From Methanomassiliicoccales archaeon (GTDB lineage Archaea; Thermoplasmatota; Thermoplasmata; GCA-020350865): a stretch of DNA of 33,676 bases. How positions within the stretch are numbered: position 1 is the stretch's first letter; every line of letters starts with the position of its first letter. This document shows, one piece after another, positions 7,961 to 16,459 of the stretch. The position numbers and the translations under genes are program-made. The DNA is taken from contig CP070739.1 of assembly GCA_020347705.1 (NCBI GenBank), forward strand, positions 2,017,820 to 2,051,495, written 5' to 3'. The notes beneath the pieces were generated by a model that worked only from the letters and a program-made list of their open reading frames with translations, was not told the DNA's origin and did not search any database.

Positions 7961-8847
7961 CAGGCTCTCCCTTTTTGAAAATGATTCTTTGAACTCGAAT
8001 GGGTATTGGGTATCTCTCTCTTTCCCTCCAATCCAGGAATCCCGCATGCATCTGCCCGACACTGTTTGCAGGCTCTGAATATAGGAATTATGCTTTCACA
8101 AGATTCTCTTGCAGCGATGAGCTCATTGCATGTGGGTGCCCTTAAATTCCTGAACTCACCTAAAGGTATCAAGGGCATGATATTCAGGATATACGCACCG
8201 CGCCTTTGAACTTCATATGCGATATCCCTTACATGAGCCAAATTGATTCCGGGAATGAGAACAGTGTTGATTTTGATTAAAAACCCTAATTTTGAAGCCA
8301 ATTCCAAACCCTCAAGCTGCCTTGATACCAGAATCTCGGCCCCTTTAATGCCATTTACCTTTACTCCATCGATAAATGAAAATGACGATATTTTCGAAGC
8401 AATCTTGGGGCTTACCGCGTTTATCGTGACGGTTAAGGTCTTCACGTTCAATTTTCTAAGAACTTGTGCTTTTTCGAAAAGAAGCAGGCCATTGGTGCAC
8501 ACGCACAATTTCAGAAAAGGATAATTCTTAGAAATGATTTCAAGGGTTTCAAACGTCTCCTTATTAAATAATGGCTCACCAGGGCCAGAGATGCCGACAA
8601 CCTCTATACTTGGATCCTTCTCTAAAGCCGTCTTCACCGCAGATGCGGCATCCCCCGGATGCATCAGGGTGTAGGCCAGACCTGGTCGCGACGTATGAAA
8701 ATAAGATGAGACCTTTCTATCGCAAAATCTGCAGCCGATATTGCATTTCGGTACCACAGGAAGATGTATTCTTCCTATCTTGTTGTGAGCTTTCATATCG
8801 TAGCATGGATGGGATCGGGCAAGTATATCATAAGACGTGGTTGACAA
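7960..8847 (-). CDS. NifB-like radical SAM protein
   Basis: 295 residues. The N-terminal HPCYDMKAHNKIGRIHLPVV leads into the radical SAM cluster motif CNIGCRFC (about residues 35-42), followed by a SRPGLAYTLM segment, GISGPGEPL and CVCTNGLLL. All match NifB, which opens HPCY..EAH and carries the CNxxCxxC, SRPG and GPGxPL motifs. The C-terminal CKQCRADACG corresponds to the CRQCRADA motif of NifB. There is no NifX-like domain, so this is the short archaeal form. Start: TTG 8847, with GGAGA about seven bases upstream; the ATG at 8851 is out of frame. No nifHDK genes lie in the window, so the product may be a NifB-co-like cluster or an unrelated methylated cofactor. It is transcribed towards and overlaps the membrane protein gene. 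Confidence 0.85.
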   Translation of the reverse strand: MSTTSYDILARSHPCYDMKAHNKIGRIHLPVVPKCNIGCRFCDRKVSSYFHTSRPGLAYTLMHPGDAASAVKTALEKDPSIEVVGISGPGEPLFNKETFETLEIISKNYPFLKLCVCTNGLLLFEKAQVLRKLNVKTLTVTINAVSPKIASKISSFSFIDGVKVNGIKGAEILVSRQLEGLELASKLGFLIKINTVLIPGINLAHVRDIAYEVQRRGAYILNIMPLIPLGEFRNLRAPTCNELIAARESCESIIPIFRACKQCRADACGIPGLEGKREIPNTHSSSKNHFQKGRA

Positions 8848-8919
8848 GCATATTTCTCCATAATACTTCTTGCTCTATACATGATTTCGTTTATAACATT
8901 TGGCTTTTGAATGATCATA

Positions 8920-10230
8920 TCATTCTTTTTTTTTCTTTTCTTTTTCACTTCGATTTTTCAGGGCATTTACCGTCGCAACCACAAGAGTAACCGAAATAAC
9001 AACCACCACACCTGTTAAAAGCAGCATTCCACCTATATTCTCTCCATCCTCGGTTTGATTGTTGCCATCAGGTTCTGTATCATTCTCACCATCGTCCGCA
9101 AGGTAAGGGGAATAAAAAGCGTGGATGGAATTCGAAGAGGAGCCCACGATCATATAGCTGTCTGATATTGCGGCCGAGGATTTTATTTCGCCTCCGATAA
9201 CATAGGACCATATCAATTTACCACTTGTAGCATTCAGCGTGTAAAATATCCCGTCAGATGAGCCAACGAAGACCATACCGTGGGCGATTGAGGGGGAAGC
9301 ATCCACGATTTGGTTCGCTTCAAACTCCCATTGCTGCTGCCCTGTTTCTGCATCCAAGGCCCTCACCTTGTTATCCCTGCATCCAAAGTATATCATACCG
9401 TAGGCCGCTGTGGCCGTGGAAACTGTCACCCCGCCGAGAGAGATATTCCAGAGCGGATCACCGGTTGCAAGGTCTAAGCAGAACATTTGTTGCCCATGGT
9501 TTCCGAAATAGACCCTTTGCCTGTATATCGAAGGAGAGGCCACGATAAAGTCCCCAGAATCATATTCCCAGTTCACATCACCTGAGTTTGTATCGTAACT
9601 CCTTATAATGCCGTCGCATCCCCCGATTAGGGCCGTATCGTTCGATGCCGCTGCGGCAGCAAGAATATAGTTGCCTGTGTCGTAGCTCCATTCCATCTGT
9701 CCGCTGGATGCGTTTATCGCATAGAATACGCCGTCATACGATCCAAAAAGTACCTTCCCCTCCCAAAGCGTAGGTGAGGACTCGATTTCGGCCCCTGTGC
9801 TGAAGTTCCAAAGTTCATCTCTGGAATTTGTGCTGAGGGCATATAATCTACCATCATTGGAGCCTACATACACCATATCACCAGAAACCAGTGGAGAGGA
9901 TTTTACAGCTCCTTTTGTCTCGAATTTCCATGATAAATTTCCGGAATCCTTCTCCAAGGCATAAACCCATCCATCATCTGCACCGACATACACCAAGTCG
10001 TTCACAATCGCAGGCGAGGATATCACGGCCCCGGAGGTATTGTAGGTCCAAAGTACCTCAGTTTCATTGGACAGCAAGGATGGTGAAAAGCCAGTGTGCT
10101 GGGGATCGTAACAGAATCCAGGCCAATTCTCCTGTGCGTTCGAATGGGAAATCAAAAAACCGCCACATGAGAAGGATAGTATGGCGAAGACAGTAACATA
10201 TACATTGAAAGCGTGTATTCTGTCCTTCAT
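8920..10230 (-). CDS. Membrane-anchored PQQ-like beta-propeller protein
   Basis: Repeats of about 40 residues with the pattern SSPxxxxxxVYVGSxDGxxYAL and WxFxTGxxxxSS occur across about residues 50-385, the signature of PQQ/quinoprotein-type (BamB-like) propellers; I count about eight blades. The signal peptide begins MKDRIHAFNVYVTVFAILSF. A C-terminal helix (about 405-425, GMLLLTGVVVVISVTLVVAT) followed by a Lys/Glu-rich tail anchors it with the propeller outside. Start ATG 10230 is chosen over TTG 10254 because a TATA box (10254-10262) lies 27 bases upstream, fitting a leaderless message. No quinone-binding residues were verified; these proteins usually act in surface-protein assembly or scaffolding. 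Confidence 0.85.
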   Translation of the reverse strand: MKDRIHAFNVYVTVFAILSFSCGGFLISHSNAQENWPGFCYDPQHTGFSPSLLSNETEVLWTYNTSGAVISSPAIVNDLVYVGADDGWVYALEKDSGNLSWKFETKGAVKSSPLVSGDMVYVGSNDGRLYALSTNSRDELWNFSTGAEIESSPTLWEGKVLFGSYDGVFYAINASSGQMEWSYDTGNYILAAAAASNDTALIGGCDGIIRSYDTNSGDVNWEYDSGDFIVASPSIYRQRVYFGNHGQQMFCLDLATGDPLWNISLGGVTVSTATAAYGMIYFGCRDNKVRALDAETGQQQWEFEANQIVDASPSIAHGMVFVGSSDGIFYTLNATSGKLIWSYVIGGEIKSSAAISDSYMIVGSSSNSIHAFYSPYLADDGENDTEPDGNNQTEDGENIGGMLLLTGVVVVISVTLVVATVNALKNRSEKEKKKKE

Positions 10231-10253
10231 TGTGAATATGAATAGAGACAACA

Positions 10254-10262
10254 CTTATAAAA
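10254..10262 (-). promoter_or_regulatory. TATA box of the beta-propeller gene
   Basis: TTTTATAAG on the minus strand, centred about 27 bases before ATG 10230. The spacing places the transcription start at the start codon, so the message is probably leaderless. Confidence 0.6.
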
Positions 10263-10286
10263 CCCTTTCCCGCCATTTATTCGATC

Positions 10287-10322
10287 CCTTCACTGGGACC
10301 TTCACTGGGACCCTCACTGGGA
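10287..10322. repeat. Three tandem 12-bp repeats across the 3' end of the permease gene
   Basis: Three adjacent copies of (C)CTTCACTGGGA at 10287-10298, 10299-10310 and 10311-10322, the last with one change. On the minus strand the last copy holds the stop codon of the permease. Because the unit is 12 bases, each copy encodes Ser-Gln-stop in the same frame, giving three successive in-frame TGA codons. It looks like recent slippage duplication. Confidence 0.75.
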
Positions 10323-13300
10323 AAATCTTATAGCCCTCGTAACCGACATCTTAGAGGCCCTTAAAATCGGAACCAAGGCAGAGAACATGGCTATGACGTA
10401 GGATGTTGCGCAAATCGCAATCACATAGGCCCATGGCCATGAGGTTATGGCCAGATTCATTTTAACAAGATAAACACTGGAAGCGATTATTCCGGAAAGG
10501 GCACCCATGGCCACGGCGCAGAGAATAATATAGGAATTCTCCATGAACAATGCCTTCATGATGGTGCTTTTAGAAAAGCCTATGGCCCTGAGAATTCCGA
10601 TTTCCCTTCGACGCTCCAGCGCATTTCTCGAAGCTACGATACCGAAACCCAGGGTACCTATAATCAACCCAAACATCAGGATGACCTGGAAGATAAAGAT
10701 ATAGGTGTTTTCAATTAGTATGTTTTCCACGACCAAGGATTCCACACTGAAGGCGTCGAATCCGAAATCCCTCAAAGCGCTCTCCAATTCGCTTATCTGT
10801 GGCTTCAAATCACCTGCCAGGGATCTGAAAAGAAACAGTTGAAAACCGTCGCTTGAAGGGTACAGCACCTCGAAATTCTCATCCCATATGATGAGGCTCC
10901 CAGGGAATATCGAGTTGCCAGTGATCGCGACGATCTCCAGATGTATCGTTTCGCCGGTTTCATCGAGAACAGAAATCGTGGAGCCCAGATCCAATCCGAG
11001 AATCCATACGATGGTGTTATAATCGCCGATCGCGGGAATAACATCTTCTCCTTTGCTTTCTTTAAGAAGCTGCCAGGGATTATCACCATCCTCTGCCAAA
11101 TCCGTAAAAGAGACAAAAGCCAAGGTGTTGTTTTCAAAAAAGGATTCGTTGGCCCCGATAATCCGCGGGCTCGCAGCGCGATTGAGATTCGAGCAGGTGC
11201 CTCCCACATCACCTTTTGTCCTGAATTGCTCGACATACAGCTCATCGAATACATCGGAGTCTATATCACTTTCCAGTCTTGAATTCTTATCTTTGAGATC
11301 CGCGAATATAGGGTTCGTACTCTCACCCATTATATGATAGCCTCCCCCGCTCTCCGCAACAGCGGTATCTACATCGTAGACGGCCCCCTGGAGGTTAATG
11401 GTCAGGCTCACGAGAACGAACAATGTCAGTGAGAATAAAAACGCCATGAACATGGTTCTTTTTGGCTTCCTTGCAGCATTTTTTACTGCGAAAGGAAGTA
11501 TCCACCTTTTATCGCCGTGTTTTGGTATTGTCACCTGCTCTTCAGAAGAGACAATATCAACCTTTTTTAAGGTGTGGTAGAATATGAGTAAAAAACCACA
11601 TAGCAGCAAAAAGCCGGAGAGAAAGAACAGCTCGATTAGCAGTGATCTGTCAACATAATAAAATATCAGAAGAACAGCGTAGATTATTATGATTAAACCG
11701 GCCCAATTGTCAACGCGCTTTCCAAGTGAAACATGCACGAATTCCTTGAAAGACAATATCAAAAGGAGTGCTCCAAAACCTGCAGCCAGAAGACCGATTT
11801 CACCAAAAAATTCCATGCCAGATATGATGGGTAATAGAATTATTATCAAACCGAGCAGCAATAAAACTACGGGTAATATCATCACCTTTTTCTTAGCCCT
11901 TTCATGCGATATGGACCTCAGGGTCTCGATAACTGTTTTCCTACTTGCGATTCGAAGTGCGAGCATCATGGTAAAAACGGAAATTATGATGCCCAGACAA
12001 AAGCCTATGATGAGGCTATCCATTGTAAAATGGAACGTAACAGGTGAGCCTTCCACGATGGATTGCCAGAATGTGTTCATCCCCGAGATCAAGAAAGCAC
12101 CGAAGAGTAATCCCAATACAGTCCCGATGAACCCGCCGATGATGGAGAGGATGGTTCCTTCCAAAAGGAAAATATGGTTTATCGACACATTCTGAAAACC
12201 CAGGGCCTTTAATGTACCGATCTCTGTGGCTCTGTACTCGATTCGTAAAGTGATCAAAAGCATGATGAGCACCGCAGAAGCGATTATACAGGCCGCGCTG
12301 AAGGCAAGAAACATCCCAGTGAAAAGCTCTATTCCCGAAGCAGACTCAAGTGCATCGAGTTTGATGGTTTTTACGGTGATAGAAGCTTCTTTTCTTCCTG
12401 TGTTTTCGTTTAAGACCTTCTGTACCTCCTCTTTCAAAGTGCTGAGATTCGTGCCTGCACTGGGCATCAGTCTCACCTGGGTGATGCTACCGAGATCGTT
12501 TTCCCAGAGCTCTGATCCTGTCTTAAGGGCTATGAAGGCCTTGGGCGTGCCCTTGAACTTTTGCCAGTATTCCTCATCGTCCTCTGTGATTTTATTCAGA
12601 TCTATCGTAAAAGGTGGATCCCAATCAAATGCGCTGCTTATACCTTCGATACCAGGGAAGGACGGCATCAACATGCTGTCATTGGCCTTGCCCTCGATGT
12701 TCACGATGTTCTTTACTGTGAAATCCATATTTAGATCTTGAATATTGTAGAATTTGTCCAAGACGGAGTAGTTCATGGCCACTGTATCTCCGATATCGAC
12801 TTGGAGTTTTTCAGCAGTCCAGTTGTTGATTATAATCTCGTTAGGCGATGGAATTTCGGAAATTTTTTGCGAGGTCTCCGAAACAGTGAAGAGTCCGAAA
12901 TTTTCATCCAGAAGCGGATCGAAGGCGCATACTGTGGAATAAGGTACCGAGCGGTTCTCAAAAGAAAGCGAGTTCCAGAAATAGGTCGAAATAGGTGAGG
13001 ATTCGGATAATATGGTTACGGGAAGACCGCTGAGCAGTTCATAGTAACTGTACGAAAAGAAGATGTTCTCTGATTCCAATATAACATAGCCTTTTTCTGG
13101 GTTCTCTGTGAGCCGCAGTCCGGTATCCTTGTAGGTTAGAACATCATCCAGGGCCTTTCCAAGGAGATTGGTGACCTCATCGCAGGACCCTGCACCCTCC
13201 CTTTCATCTCCGGTGTTTGAAACGAGGATCATGTTCACACCATCTTGTGTTCCAAGCACCTTCTGCAGGCTTTCAATTTGCCAAAAAACGTTTTGAGGCG

Positions 13301-14015
13301 CTTGTCTCTGGGCATTCAGTTGGAATCTTCCCAGGGACTCTGGCCTCACTATGTCCTTCACCTTGAACTGTACCCTTAAGTTCGTATGCTCCTTTTCGCC
13401 GAGGAATATCGCTTCGAAGGCCCGGTCTGGATGTGAAAATGAAATATCGATGAAATCCCCCTTTTCCATGCCTATTTCAGAGGCAAGAATCTCGTTTACG
13501 TACACCTCATTGGGGCCGAGTTCGGGACCCAGTTCTGCATTATCAGCTGAAATCAGCGAGCCGAAATCCAAAAATGCTTCGTCGAACCCGATGATGTTGG
13601 CCTTTCTCGTTCTCGAGCCGGTTTCGGGATTTTCGGCGATTCCTTCCATGTGTATTAATGCGGCCATATGATCCGTAGATGCCGTGAGACTCTCATTTTC
13701 GGACAGTCCATCCAAGATGGAACCATTGAATAAACTATCCGCGGGTACTACCTCGTCAACCTCGCTCAGATTATCGTAGACAGCATCTGTGATGCTTTCG
13801 GAAAGGGAATCCCCAGCGATAAGAGAGCCGCAAATCACCATGGTGCTGATACATGCTGCACATATCAGGGCCATATTCATTTTTATCCGGCTTTTAAAGT
13901 TTCTTAATGCGATATCTATGGTGTGTGGCCTCATCATGCCCATAACAAGCATTATTACTACGATAACCAGAAAAAAAACCAAGGAGACCAGGGCACCTAA
14001 GCCGAGACCGCTCAT
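10314..14015 (-). CDS. Large FtsX/MacB-type ABC transporter permease with two FtsX domains
   Basis: 1233 residues. TM helices at about 7-27 and 48-68 flank a large extracellular MacB-like periplasmic-core region (about 70-555). A first FtsX domain occupies about 560-700, including RIEYRATEIGTLKALGF. Further helices lie at about 735-835, a second extracellular domain follows (about 880-1090), and a second FtsX domain about 1095-1233 contains RNALERRREIGILRAIGFS. The two '..EIGxLxAxGF' coupling motifs are the typical contact with an ABC ATPase. Such duplicated permeases serve lipoprotein release, peptide or lipid export. No ATPase gene lies next to it, so the partner must be elsewhere. A TATA box at 14038-14046 is 27 bases before ATG 14015, implying a leaderless transcript. 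Function specific to this protein is unknown. Confidence 0.88.
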   Translation of the reverse strand: MSGLGLGALVSLVFFLVIVVIMLVMGMMRPHTIDIALRNFKSRIKMNMALICAACISTMVICGSLIAGDSLSESITDAVYDNLSEVDEVVPADSLFNGSILDGLSENESLTASTDHMAALIHMEGIAENPETGSRTRKANIIGFDEAFLDFGSLISADNAELGPELGPNEVYVNEILASEIGMEKGDFIDISFSHPDRAFEAIFLGEKEHTNLRVQFKVKDIVRPESLGRFQLNAQRQAPQNVFWQIESLQKVLGTQDGVNMILVSNTGDEREGAGSCDEVTNLLGKALDDVLTYKDTGLRLTENPEKGYVILESENIFFSYSYYELLSGLPVTILSESSPISTYFWNSLSFENRSVPYSTVCAFDPLLDENFGLFTVSETSQKISEIPSPNEIIINNWTAEKLQVDIGDTVAMNYSVLDKFYNIQDLNMDFTVKNIVNIEGKANDSMLMPSFPGIEGISSAFDWDPPFTIDLNKITEDDEEYWQKFKGTPKAFIALKTGSELWENDLGSITQVRLMPSAGTNLSTLKEEVQKVLNENTGRKEASITVKTIKLDALESASGIELFTGMFLAFSAACIIASAVLIMLLITLRIEYRATEIGTLKALGFQNVSINHIFLLEGTILSIIGGFIGTVLGLLFGAFLISGMNTFWQSIVEGSPVTFHFTMDSLIIGFCLGIIISVFTMMLALRIASRKTVIETLRSISHERAKKKVMILPVVLLLLGLIIILLPIISGMEFFGEIGLLAAGFGALLLILSFKEFVHVSLGKRVDNWAGLIIIIYAVLLIFYYVDRSLLIELFFLSGFLLLCGFLLIFYHTLKKVDIVSSEEQVTIPKHGDKRWILPFAVKNAARKPKRTMFMAFLFSLTLFVLVSLTINLQGAVYDVDTAVAESGGGYHIMGESTNPIFADLKDKNSRLESDIDSDVFDELYVEQFRTKGDVGGTCSNLNRAASPRIIGANESFFENNTLAFVSFTDLAEDGDNPWQLLKESKGEDVIPAIGDYNTIVWILGLDLGSTISVLDETGETIHLEIVAITGNSIFPGSLIIWDENFEVLYPSSDGFQLFLFRSLAGDLKPQISELESALRDFGFDAFSVESLVVENILIENTYIFIFQVILMFGLIIGTLGFGIVASRNALERRREIGILRAIGFSKSTIMKALFMENSYIILCAVAMGALSGIIASSVYLVKMNLAITSWPWAYVIAICATSYVIAMFSALVPILRASKMSVTRAIRFSQ

Positions 14016-14037
14016 GGATTCTCTAAATGCCTAGGTT

Positions 14038-14046
14038 CTATATATT
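14038..14046 (-). promoter_or_regulatory. TATA box of the FtsX-type permease gene
   Basis: AATATATAG on the minus strand, centred 27 bases before ATG 14015. No ribosome binding site precedes that ATG, consistent with leaderless initiation. Confidence 0.6.
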
Positions 14047-14134
14047 TCCTTCGAGAAGAGATGAAGTTTATAATAATACAATATCCTTGACTTTTAAGGT
14101 AATAACACCGCTCTACTTTGATATCAGTTTCACA

Positions 14135-14668
14135 TTATCGTTTGAGTTTAAATTCCCATTCACACCACAGATTCTCTTCATGCTCATCAGGTGGGCAGAC
14201 ATTACATTCGACAACGATATTTTCAGAAAATTCTTTCGTAAAGTTTTTCAGATAGCCCCAACGCACCTCTTTGCAGGGGAACTCTTTTAGGCCTTTTTTT
14301 AATCGGGTTTTCTGGACTCTGCAGTTGGGATTCCTGAAAAGACCTCTTTTTTTCTCCACGATAATCTCCTTTTCTTCCAGGTCAAGTGACCATGATGTGA
14401 GCCTCAGCATATCCATTAAAGTTGGAATATCATCCCCTGTGATACCCAATGTGTCTTTCAGCCTTCTGGCCTCGATTTTCCCCATTACCTCCCACACATT
14501 TTTATCGATCTCGGTGGCGCCTTCTGTCCCATATTTTTCTTCGATTCCTAAAAAATATAAACCGTCCACGGTCCATAGATTCCGCATCTGCAGGAAAAAG
14601 TGTTCGATTAACTCATCCTTGCTCTTTTTCGATAATAATTCCTTATCCTCAATGCGACCTTTTCCCAT
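14135..14668 (-). CDS. DUF6125-like cytoplasmic protein
   Basis: 177 residues. GGTGG lies seven bases before ATG 14668. The opening region (FFLQMRNLWTVDGLYFLGIEE, then KYGTEGATEIDKNVWEVMGKIEARRLK) is what I recall of the DUF6125 family, related to the L-2-amino-thiazoline-4-carboxylic acid hydrolase fold. The second half carries Cys residues in NPNCRVQK, EFPCKEVRW, VECNVCPPDEH and LWCEWEF, which could bind a metal or an acyl/thiol group. No transmembrane segment or signal peptide. Biochemical function is not established. It lies between the permease and the NikR gene on the same strand, with a gap of more than 70 bases to nikR. Confidence 0.7.
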   Translation of the reverse strand: MGKGRIEDKELLSKKSKDELIEHFFLQMRNLWTVDGLYFLGIEEKYGTEGATEIDKNVWEVMGKIEARRLKDTLGITGDDIPTLMDMLRLTSWSLDLEEKEIIVEKKRGLFRNPNCRVQKTRLKKGLKEFPCKEVRWGYLKNFTKEFSENIVVECNVCPPDEHEENLWCEWEFKLKR

Positions 14669-14742
14669 ATTCGATCCACCTTTTAATTTGTTTCACTTTG
14701 ACATGATTTTATCTTTTTTCGACAATTTTACGAAAGTCATCC

Positions 14743-15135
14743 TCAGATATCGCATGCAGTGGTTATGAACTCCACCTGCTTTATGCCCTTTATCTCCCTG
14801 ATTCTTTTTGTCAGGCCTTTTAGACGCGCGCCTTCTCCTTTTGCTATGAATATCTCCAGGCAGTTGGAATCATCCAAATGCATGTGTATATTGGTTTGGA
14901 TCTCCTCGAATTTATGGTGAAGATGGGATATCTCGGATTTGGGCCTGTTTTTTTCGTACAACACGATGATAACGACGATATTTCCCTCTATGGCCTCATC
15001 CCAAACATCCTCCCTTACGATGTTTCTTATAGCGTCTCTTAAGGCCTCCGATCGTGTGGTGTAACCTTTTCTGTGGGACACTTCATCGAATCTCTCAAGC
15101 AGGTTTTCGTTCACCGACATACTGATTATCGTCAT
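14743..15135 (-). CDS. nikR: Nickel-responsive ribbon-helix-helix regulator, NikR family
   Basis: 130 residues from ATG 15135, preceded by GGTGG at good spacing; GTG at 15144 is an alternative start. The N-terminus is a CopG/RHH DNA-binding domain (MTIISMSVNENLLERFDEVS, then GYTTRSEALRDAIR). The C-terminal ACT-like domain keeps all four nickel ligands of E. coli NikR (His76, His87, His89, Cys95) at a constant offset of three: His73, His84, His86 and Cys92 (HLHHKF ... NIHMHLDDSNCLEIF). A tetrameric Ni(II)-dependent repressor is expected. It is divergent from the membrane protein at 15243, and three TTTATTAA direct repeats lie between them, so that gene and nikR itself are the likely targets. 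Confidence 0.88.
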   Translation of the reverse strand: MTIISMSVNENLLERFDEVSHRKGYTTRSEALRDAIRNIVREDVWDEAIEGNIVVIIVLYEKNRPKSEISHLHHKFEEIQTNIHMHLDDSNCLEIFIAKGEGARLKGLTKRIREIKGIKQVEFITTACDI

Positions 15136-15152
15136 ATCTACCACCCTAACAT

Positions 15153-15228
15153 TTTATTAAGAATATGATAAATAGTATATAAAATTTATTAAAATAATGG
15201 AAAATCTTTAATATAAATAATTTATTAA
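15153..15228. promoter_or_regulatory. Divergent promoter with three TTTATTAA direct repeats, candidate NikR operator
   Basis: TTTATTAA occurs at 15153-15160, 15185-15192 and 15221-15228. The plus-strand TATA box TATAAATA (15212-15219) is 28 bases before ATG 15243, and the third repeat follows it directly. The minus-strand box TTTATATACT (about 15185-15176) predicts a nikR start near 15153, at the first repeat. The positions suit repression of both genes. The site does not resemble the E. coli NikR operator, and the region is AT-rich, so chance repeats are possible. Confidence 0.5.
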
Positions 15229-15242
15229 GAGAATTAGATTCA

Positions 15243-15953
15243 ATGAACTTGAAGGATATCGCCCACGAATTCAAGCATCACTTTCCCTTCACGGTGTTCA
15301 GTGCAGCCGCAGGGATCATCATAGTATCTATAATCTTTGTTATCCTCACTTCAATGCCTTTGGCCTCTGAAGTGAATGAAACCGCGGATGGGGATGAACA
15401 TGAGCACGAAGAAGGATTTGCGGAATCGACACATCGTTTATTTCATGTATTTCATCCTATCCATTGCCTCTTCAGTGCCTCGGCCACAACGGCCATGTTT
15501 TGGAGATACGATAAAAGACTGTTAAAATCCATTCTTATTGGTCTTTTAGGGTCGCTGGCATTCTGCGGAATAAGCGATATATTCTTGCCGTTCATCGGGG
15601 GTTCGATAATCGGTTTGGAGATGGAGCTGCACATCTGTCTAGTGGATCATCCTCTCTCCGTAGTTCCCTTCGCTGTTTTTGGAGTCATTGCAGGTTTGAC
15701 AGCTGCGGAGGTATTTACCAAGAGATCATCCACCATCTTCTCCCATTCGGGTCATGTCTTTGTGAGCACAATGGCATCGATATTGTACCTGACCACTTTC
15801 GGATTCATGGACTGGATGGAGAATATGTTCATAGTCTTCATAATAGTGGTCCTGGCAGTATTGATACCATGCTGCACGAGCGATGTCATTTTTCCGTTGC
15901 TTCTCGTGGACAAAAAGGACAAGCATTTTTGTGGAGGGGAATGCGAGGAATAG
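15243..15953 (+). CDS. His/Cys-rich polytopic membrane protein, candidate metal permease
   Basis: 236 residues with about six hydrophobic segments (near 18-38, 78-95, 97-118, 130-155, 168-190 and 193-212). After the first helix comes an acidic His-rich extracellular loop (DGDEHEHEE), then HRLFHVFHPIHCLFSASATTAMFW and a second His/Cys segment (MELHICLVDHP). Near the C-terminus are CCTSD in a helix and HFCGGECEE at the end. Such clusters suit binding of Ni, Co, Zn or Cu. I do not recognise a named transporter family; it is not NikA-E, NikMQO/CbiMQO or a P-type ATPase. Divergent nikR and the shared promoter region suggest nickel-controlled expression. The message is probably leaderless (TATA box 28 bases before ATG). 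Import versus export cannot be told from sequence. Confidence 0.75.
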   Translation: MNLKDIAHEFKHHFPFTVFSAAAGIIIVSIIFVILTSMPLASEVNETADGDEHEHEEGFAESTHRLFHVFHPIHCLFSASATTAMFWRYDKRLLKSILIGLLGSLAFCGISDIFLPFIGGSIIGLEMELHICLVDHPLSVVPFAVFGVIAGLTAAEVFTKRSSTIFSHSGHVFVSTMASILYLTTFGFMDWMENMFIVFIIVVLAVLIPCCTSDVIFPLLLVDKKDKHFCGGECEE

Positions 15954-16000
15954 GGTCTGTTGGATACCGCATGGCCGTGTTCTTCTTTTCGAAGTGTTAT

Positions 16001-16459
16001 CTAAATCCCATCTTTTTTATCAAGAAATTCCAAATCCAGCTCAATTAAGAAATCCCTTGGAAATATGAAATTTACTTTTTTCTTTATCCTCATTTGCGTT
16101 AATCTTCGATTTGTGGTGACAAAATAATTACATTCTGAAGCGAAATATGCATTGATATGAGGTAGATCGTCTTCATCATCTACCAGTTCACGATACCTAT
16201 CACCTATGGCATCGATTTCTTCCTTTCTTACAATATTTAGCCCCTGCATCGTCCAAATCAAGGTACGCATCCATGAAGCTGTGTCCTTAGAATATCTTGA
16301 TTTGATGTTATGCATCACTTCCTTGAAAGTATGAAACGAGACAACGGGAATGAATAATCCTTCGTTTGCAGCTTCGATCACCAGTTCTGAGTTACTAATT
16401 TCTTCCTCTAAAAAAATCAAGAAGATATTTGTGTCGAGGTAGGCTTTTATCAACTCCAT
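16001..16459 (-). CDS. PIN-domain ribonuclease toxin (VapC-like)
   Basis: 152 residues. The N-terminal YLDTNIFLIF carries the first catalytic Asp (Asp9) of PIN nucleases; the C-terminal acidic cluster DDEDDLPHINAYFAS and the YFVTTNRRL strand correspond to the later metal-binding positions (the usual T-x-D is T-T-N here). It overlaps the upstream ribbon-helix-helix gene by ten bases (16450-16459), the classic antitoxin-toxin arrangement. Expected activity is Mg-dependent cleavage of a specific RNA, neutralised by the partner. The target is unknown. Confidence 0.85.
   Translation of the reverse strand: MELIKAYLDTNIFLIFLEEEISNSELVIEAANEGLFIPVVSFHTFKEVMHNIKSRYSKDTASWMRTLIWTMQGLNIVRKEEIDAIGDRYRELVDDEDDLPHINAYFASECNYFVTTNRRLTQMRIKKKVNFIFPRDFLIELDLEFLDKKDGI

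Noticed and set aside
8921-8943. Long T-rich run as a terminator
   Set aside because: On the coding (minus) strand it is an A-run encoding the Lys-rich C-terminus of the beta-propeller protein; it is not positioned to end the converging plus-strand gene.
11689-12195. 168-codon plus-strand frame inside the FtsX permease gene
   Set aside because: Shadow of hydrophobic codons on the opposite strand; the permease reading is continuous and has family motifs.
14271-14768. 165-codon plus-strand frame across the DUF6125-like gene
   Set aside because: It runs antisense through two supported genes and has no start signal or recognisable motif.
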